Assembly (NCBI GenBank): GCA_027886175.1
Contig: JAJNNQ010000026.1
Span: forward strand, 10,764,001-10,828,000
Length of the DNA stretch: 64,000 nt
Origin: Phylloscopus collybita
Taxonomy: Eukaryota > Chordata > Aves > Passeriformes > Phylloscopidae
Reading direction: 5' to 3'
Part shown: one piece after another, positions 57,546 through 64,000 of the stretch
Layout of the letters: each line of letters opens with the position of its first letter
Position numbering within the stretch: the stretch's first letter is position 1
Translations under genes and position numbers: made by a program
The notes under the pieces: model-generated
What the model saw: the letters and a program-made list of their open reading frames with translations, nothing else
What the model was told of the DNA's origin: nothing
Database searches by the model: none

Positions 57546-60500
57546 CATATACATACTGCTCAGCCTTTGTCAGCCTTAGTTGGCTTTGGATTGATAAACT
57601 GAATGTACAGGGTGTCAGAGCTCATCACCAGTCTTCACTGTCCCCAAGAGAGATGCATGTTCTGAGAGTCATAAAGACACCAAACACAGTGGATGGAACT
57701 GGTAGGTTTGGGAGGTCCATGTTTTATTCCTAGTTCAGACTTCATTGTGTGCAGACAAGAAACAAAACATGGAGAAAGAAAGTAGGAAAATTCCGAACCA
57801 CATTAGTGATTTCCACAGTTTTAATTAGTGTTAATAAGTTAATTATAAATGCATTAGAGTGAAATTATGCCATTTGCATTAGGAATTATGTAATGTTTTG
57901 TGACTGATGTAAAACAGTCAGAGAACCAACTCGAAGTTTTCCATGTGGAAGGGCAATTGTTTTGCACGGTTGTTACTGGTTATCTCTATTAGCTACATGG
58001 TCATTTACCCTGGAGTGTTAGCACTTCAGCATGGTGAAAGGGATTATTTTGCTAAATTCAAACTCCAGTTAGAAACTGTGAGTGGTTTCATTCCCTTTCC
58101 ACCCCTTTTCACAACAATCTCATTTCTTGGTCCTTCCTACAGCTGGAACATGTCTGTGTGTCAGCAGTGGGAATTTGGCTTTATAAATTATCCTCTCCAG
58201 GCCCACTGCCTTCCCAAAGAGTCCTGGTACCTCTGACAATAGACATGACAGTCAAGGAAAAGATTGTGTTTCATTGAACCACAGAAAATAAATTAAACAT
58301 GCTGTTAATTTTTGATTTACAGGTATTTCAGTAGGCAATTATTTTTATGGACCACTGTGTCCTTTCTTCAGAGTTTGAGGAGAGGGACATAACCTAACCC
58401 AGCATACAGGGCAATGCAGACAGAGCCTTTGCTCTGAACTAGAATGCGAGAAGCACACAAATAAGAAAGCTTATTTTCAGCAGGTTTTGCAGTCTGCACA
58501 GACTAACAACTTCTCTAATGGCTGTTCTCTAATGGTTCTTTCCAGCATGTTGTTGCTTTATTTCATTATAAAGCTGTTCAGAATCATACCTGTTTCTAGA
58601 AAAAGGTTTCCACCAAGTCCTCCACGTAAAGTGATTTATTTTCATGTTAATACTGTTACTTCTATCTAGCCAAAAGAGAAGGATATATGTCAGACCTTAT
58701 ACATGAGCTGGTGTGCAGTCCCATAACCTTGAGCCAAGGAGAAGAGGTGGTGACAGTGAGGCCTCAGCTGAGCATTGTTCTGTTTTGTCTCTCTCCTCAT
58801 TCATCCCTTTTGTGAAACCAATAAAATTCTTTAACCTGTCTTTCAAATTGCTTTTGCACACAGCTGAGAGGATGCTGTGGAAGCATTGCTAATGATATGG
58901 TTTGCCTGAAAGTGCCTGAACAGATGATGTATCATTTAGGGTAGTCTCAGGTGAGCTAATATCCAAGATGATTCATTAAACTGCAGTGAGAGAGAGAAAT
59001 GTGTTAACCCTTTGACACTCTCCAGTAAACCTTCCTCTACAAGATTTTTGTTTGAAAAAAGGGAAGCAGATGTAAGGGTGAGAGAGCAGGTGGTAGGGCA
59101 GGAGTTTGGGACTAAATGGGATACAAGCAAAGAAACTCTAGAGGATTAATTCAGACCTGGGAAAGAACTACTGAAATCTAGTTGTAATAAGGAGAGCACC
59201 ACTAAGTCGAAAAAGGCACATATTGAGAGTTAATAAAAATATTAAGAATAGTTATGCTACAAAAATCTCATGACACAGAAAGAGAGACAAAATTGTTTTT
59301 CTAACTTAACCGTCATCACTTGCATGTTCCCCTTGTCCAGAACTGCCCATCTCCTCTTTCAAGGAGAATCTGTAGGTACAGATTCAGTAACACAGACAGA
59401 AAGATCAGCTCAGCAGGAAAAAAATAGTACTCCATTATTCACTTGGTTACTCACCAGATCAGAAAACAAAAGAGAAAATAATTTAAAAAAATAAATCCAC
59501 AAGCCAAATTAAACAAATGAAAAAATCCATAAATATTTGGTAATTGTCAATTGAAATTCTTTACAGTTACAGAAGCAATTTAAGGGCTTAAAGAAGCTAC
59601 AGTGCAAAGAAATTCTTGACAGGTCCATATGTGAGAGTTTTTAAATAAAAAATCAACCCTCAATATCATAGAAATTAAAATATGCCAGATGTTACAGGGA
59701 TTTGATATAGTTCAACGAGGGTAAAGTTACAAGTTTATTAACTACAGCAGCTAGTATTGAAGGATTTGCATTTTTTTTTTTTATGTGACATAGAGTTGGT
59801 CCATGCAAGCACACAGGGGACATGAAAAAATGTTGTGAAAGACCAACAAAATGAGAACTCATTAAAAAAATTGGAAGAATGTGAAATACAAGGGGTGTAA
59901 TAAATCAAACGAACAGCAGAGGTCCTTGTTAAACAGCCTGCAGCCATACAAAGATGAAGAGATGCAATAAATGATCGTTTATTTAGTTTGCCAGCAAGGA
60001 TTTTTAAGAGCTTTTCTGAACCTCAAAATCTTTTCAAACTATGCCACTTGTAATTAAATCCATCTCCTTTGAACTGAATAGAATACAGGCCCTGTAGAGC
60101 TGCCCCCAGCTGACACATCTCCTCAGCAGAGGTCCTGCAGTGAGTCTGAGCTGGAACTTGGCCACACTGGGGAAGGACTGCTCTCCAGACATGCTCGTGA
60201 GCCCATCCTGGAACCTATTAAGAAAACATTTCCATGGGTGATTAACTGATATTTAAGCAATTTTGTTAATTAACAGGGTGGTTATAAAGAAGTTGCATCT
60301 TCCCATTTCCCAACTACGTTTATCTAAAATAACACCAAAATGCCTCATGACATCTATTAGTTTCTTTTTTTTTTTTTTTTTCCTTGAGTACTTGAGAAAA
60401 GGGGTATGTAGAGTGGTTTTGTTTCAGAGTAGGCAGAGTTTTTCAATTAATATCTTTTAGGAACAGCAGGCCTTGCTGAGGCATACTACTGTGCAGATGG

Positions 60501-63500
60501 TGGCATTCAAAATGTAATTTAAGTTAAATGTAAAGGCAAAAAAGAAGAGCATGCGTTTGTTGATACTACATAAGCTATATTGTATTCCATCTGTCTGCAT
60601 TGCATGTATATGCAGATAGATCACTTTTTCATGGAAAATTATATATAGATAAATACATTCCTGGCATAAAACTATCTAAGAGTAGCAAAGTACAGAAAAT
60701 ACAAGAAAATAACTTAGTAGAAGTGTGTAACAAAACTATGTCAGCAGGCTGGAAGACCAGACTGCTACCAGCTTCAAGTTCTGCAGCCTGCATTTCACTT
60801 CATGGCACTCCCAAGCCATCACCACTTCAGGTTCAAATTTTACACACTTTAGGATTTAACCTTCCCAGCCTTTACCAGCCCAAGAGCAGAAACAAATAAT
60901 ACTCAGTTCTGGTAAATTCTGGCAACATTTTCTGCAAAATATGGAAGTTTAGAGCACACATGTCATAGGCGGCAGTGACAGTACATCTTGTCTGTTACTA
61001 ATTCTTTTTCCTACCCTGTGAAAATCTGACCAAATTCAGTCAAGTTACAGACCCTTCAAAAGTACAGTTTGTGCATGTTCAATAGAAGCCATGTTTACCT
61101 TTGCAGCCGAAGAATCTGAAGACCACACAGTGAGGCATAAAGCTGCGCTGTTGAGCTGCTCTAGGGTTGCTCCAGGAACCTCAGCTGAGAGGCAGGTTTC
61201 TATATGTTTTCATTGGTCCACCTGCTGGGTCTACGTAGAGCAGAGGAAAAATGCTTAACTCCATGATGCAAAGAGAGACTGGTACTATCCATGGCTGACC
61301 AGCCACTCAGAATCACAGACATTTCCATCACAACCTCTGTAGCTGTTTCACATTTACAGAGCTGGTTCACCTAGCCAAGTCATTACAAAAACACAGTTAC
61401 TAACTCTGAAAAACCTAGATTCTTGAGTAATGAGTGTTACAGAAAGCCCTGGAGGGAAAAAAATGCTTAATAAATCTACAGCAGGCATTTCAATGGTGTA
61501 GGAATGCGTGCAGTGACTTTTATTATGGTGGTGCTCTTGAAGGGCTAAGTAGGTGCAGAGCTGCATTGTGCTGAGTTCCGTGAGTGAGGTCCCCCCTCCC
61601 AGCTAGAGGTATCCATATGTTAATTTATAAACTGCTCATAATCCTGATTCCCTAAGAAAATCCTGTCCCAGTCCACTCAGACAAATTTATGCCTGCTTAG
61701 GAAATTATGCAGACCCAGTCCTGAAAAGTACAGTTTCACATAGGAATTTGCCCACCCATGTTTTCAGGCACAGGTTCTATGATGTGGCACTTCTATGATG
61801 AGTCACAGGCAATACCAAGCTTGGCAGCAGCTTTTAATAGTCAAATAAGCTCGGGAAACCACCTCTAGCAGAGGTGATTTTGTGTACCAGAATATGAAAC
61901 AGTTGCAAATCCGTTTAGCTTTCTTTTTGTTTCATATCACCGTAGGCAGAGAGAGAAGAGGCATGTTAAGAGTTGGAGTGACATTACACAGCTTCTAGAA
62001 AAAGTGTCAGTGACATTCTCAACAATCCCATTTACCATGCCTAAGTCTGCAGAGTGGTTTACATTCACACACAGTGTGTGCTTTCCAGCAGAGGAGTTGA
62101 AATGAACTGTCTCTCTCAAGCACCAGCCTCATTGATTATCCAGTCAAATGAGGTTTGATTCAGCACATCTCCAGTATAACTGCATCTCTAGTAAGAAAAA
62201 ACATGTAATGATACTTCATCTTTCCCCTCAGTTTGCATGCTAACTGCTGCCATCTTTTTTTTCAGTCACTTTTATTTTCTGTTTCCAAAATTTCTGTCAC
62301 TCTGCTTTTATATTAAAACCTCACTTAGAAGATTTCTCAAGTTTGGGAGTCCTCCCCCGATTATATGCAAACACAGAATTACCACATGAGAGCACTACCA
62401 GTGAGTTTAGCCAGGAACATTTCAAACAGGATGCAGGGCAAATACCTGAAAACAATCTCCTGCCTATCAATGTTTTATATAACCAAACAATCCACTGATT
62501 TTCCAGCGAGAAGCTAAAGACCAGTGGGGGAAGTGACGACCTTTGCTCCACATGCTGTGCCTTTAGCAGTGACTTACCACCCCTATACCAATGCATGCTC
62601 TGCCAACTAATCACACAGTGATTTGTGGTTGCTACACTTAAATCTTGGCAACTTGCCACATACATTAGGAAATTACAAAGGAAATTACAAACAGCTTCCC
62701 ATATACATTAGTGTCTATTCTCCCAAGTAGTTTGGCACTCTGGAGTTTGGAGAAAGTTGAAAACTTCCCAATTTTTTCCATACACTAAGGTTTTGCAGAA
62801 AAAATTTCATTTGCAAGAGATGGCTTTTCTTTTGGATTTCAATATTATCTAGCCGAGGCAGACAGATTTCAACACTATGCCATTTTCTGTATCCTTATTT
62901 ATTCCTGAATGTTACACATCACTCTAGCACCTCCCTCACTTAATGTGGTGTCACTTTTCCTGTTTCCAGGGTGACTGCAGGAGTTTTCCCACAGCTGGAC
63001 CAAGCGGAGGTGATGCGTGCACCCTTCCGGGAATTGAATTCCATGCTCCGAAACATTGGCTGCTCTTTGTTCCATATGTATGGCATCCTCCAGCCAGGGC
63101 TCTCTCCTGTAACTATATAACTGCCTCACAAATCAAGGCATGAAGGTCTTCTTCGTTCAAGACTGTGTTTGTTGCCAAGGAGGATCTCACACAAAAGCAG
63201 AGAATTTAACTTGGTTTGTTTTGGTTTTGTTTTTTTCTTTTTAACCAGGCTGTACTGTAACAGACAACAACAGCAAGAGATGGATCTGAATTTCTCCTCA
63301 CTGTGTCATTTTCACCCCTAAAAAATAATCATCTGCTGCATGAGTTCAACAAGAATAGAATTTGATTGCACCATAGGAATGGTGGGAGATTATAATGTTT
63401 AACTAAACCCCAGATAATTAAGGGGGGAAGGTTTATTTTATCAAATGGCACCTCTCTCTTTCAAGCAACTATGCATTTATTGGTATGGCTGCTTTCTCTG

Positions 63501-64000
63501 AATTTAATTAAATCAACAAGATCCCATATAAGCTTGCACAGCTGTATTGCCTTCCTGCAGTTTCAAATATTTTTATAATCTTGGGTGGAGCGTGGGATAC
63601 CAGGTGCTTCAGCAACTAACTCTGAAAACAGATCATTTTTTTAAAACTATGTTATACTCCCAAAGTGGAAATAAACATCTCTGCATTCCCATGACTAAAG
63701 AATCCTCTTTCATTCTTTACCAAGCAGCAATCAGAATACAGACTATTAACAAAATGAAACAAAATAAAATGCACTGCAGGGTAGGATAAGGAATTTTTAA
63801 TGTTTCTTGGAAATAAAGGAGATAACATTTCTTCCTTTCTTTTCCCTATGTGAATAAAAAGAATGCTGATATTAAAAATTTTATCATACAGCAGCTTTTC
63901 CCTTGGTGTTAAAAAGAGACACAGGCCTTTTAAAGCAGGTAAATATGCTATCATTTTAAGTAGATAACTCTTTGAAGTACTCAGTATTTTGGGAAGGGAC
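57546..64000. other. Non-coding interval to the end of the window
   Basis: AT-rich sequence without a recognisable gene or transposon. T runs lie at 59770-59782 and 60362-60381. Short local duplications occur, for example GGAAATTACAAA near 62669-62690 and TTCTATGATG near 61777-61800. Open frames are short and without domains. Confidence 0.5.

Overview
This window reads as avian nuclear DNA, most likely from a songbird. The interspersed repeats are CR1 non-LTR retrotransposons, recognisable from the (ATTCTATG)n tail and the terminal motif around GGTTGGAAGGGACC, and avian-type endogenous retroviral LTRs. There are no mammalian Alu, L1 or B elements and no prokaryotic gene organisation. Nearly all the sequence is AT-rich, non-coding and stop-riddled, as in a large intron or gene-poor interval. 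I found no host protein-coding gene I can name. Four stretches have the splice-site architecture of possible small exons and are given as low-confidence candidates.

The main feature is a complete, young, minus-strand endogenous retrovirus at 50165-56681, bounded by a 5-bp target-site duplication (ACAAA). In transcription order it has a 5' LTR (55902-56681), a tRNA-Lys-type primer-binding site (55879-55896), a gag-like ORF of 586 codons, an amber stop, and in the same frame a pro-RT-RNase H-integrase ORF. That ORF is broken once, inside integrase. A polypurine tract and a 3' LTR (50165-50837) follow. There is no env and no room for one. Reverse transcriptase, RNase H and integrase look like class III (ERV-L, spuma-related) elements. 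The gag N-terminus carries hydrophobic segments and no zinc knuckle is visible. The stop codon lies in a 7-bp inverted repeat that competes with a second hairpin just downstream.

Other retroviral remnants are LTRs without internal genes. One is at 26261-27025 (perfect CACCT target duplication, R-U5 related to the provirus). A long one is at about 27481-28978, split by a nested CR1. A class I-type LTR is at 43589-44017 (GAGA duplication, TATA box, AATAAA). CR1 fragments lie at 5160, 7731, 15822, 21053, 28330, 37761 and 40600, in both orientations; two keep traces of reverse transcriptase coding.

Unusual structures outside transposons include a perfect 35-bp palindrome (22532-22566), a 50-bp hairpin (56747-56796), and about three diverged copies of a ~230-250 bp GAAATG-rich tandem unit (56899-57536) beside the provirus. 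Everything was read by eye, with no alignment or database search; repeat edges are approximate unless a target duplication fixes them.
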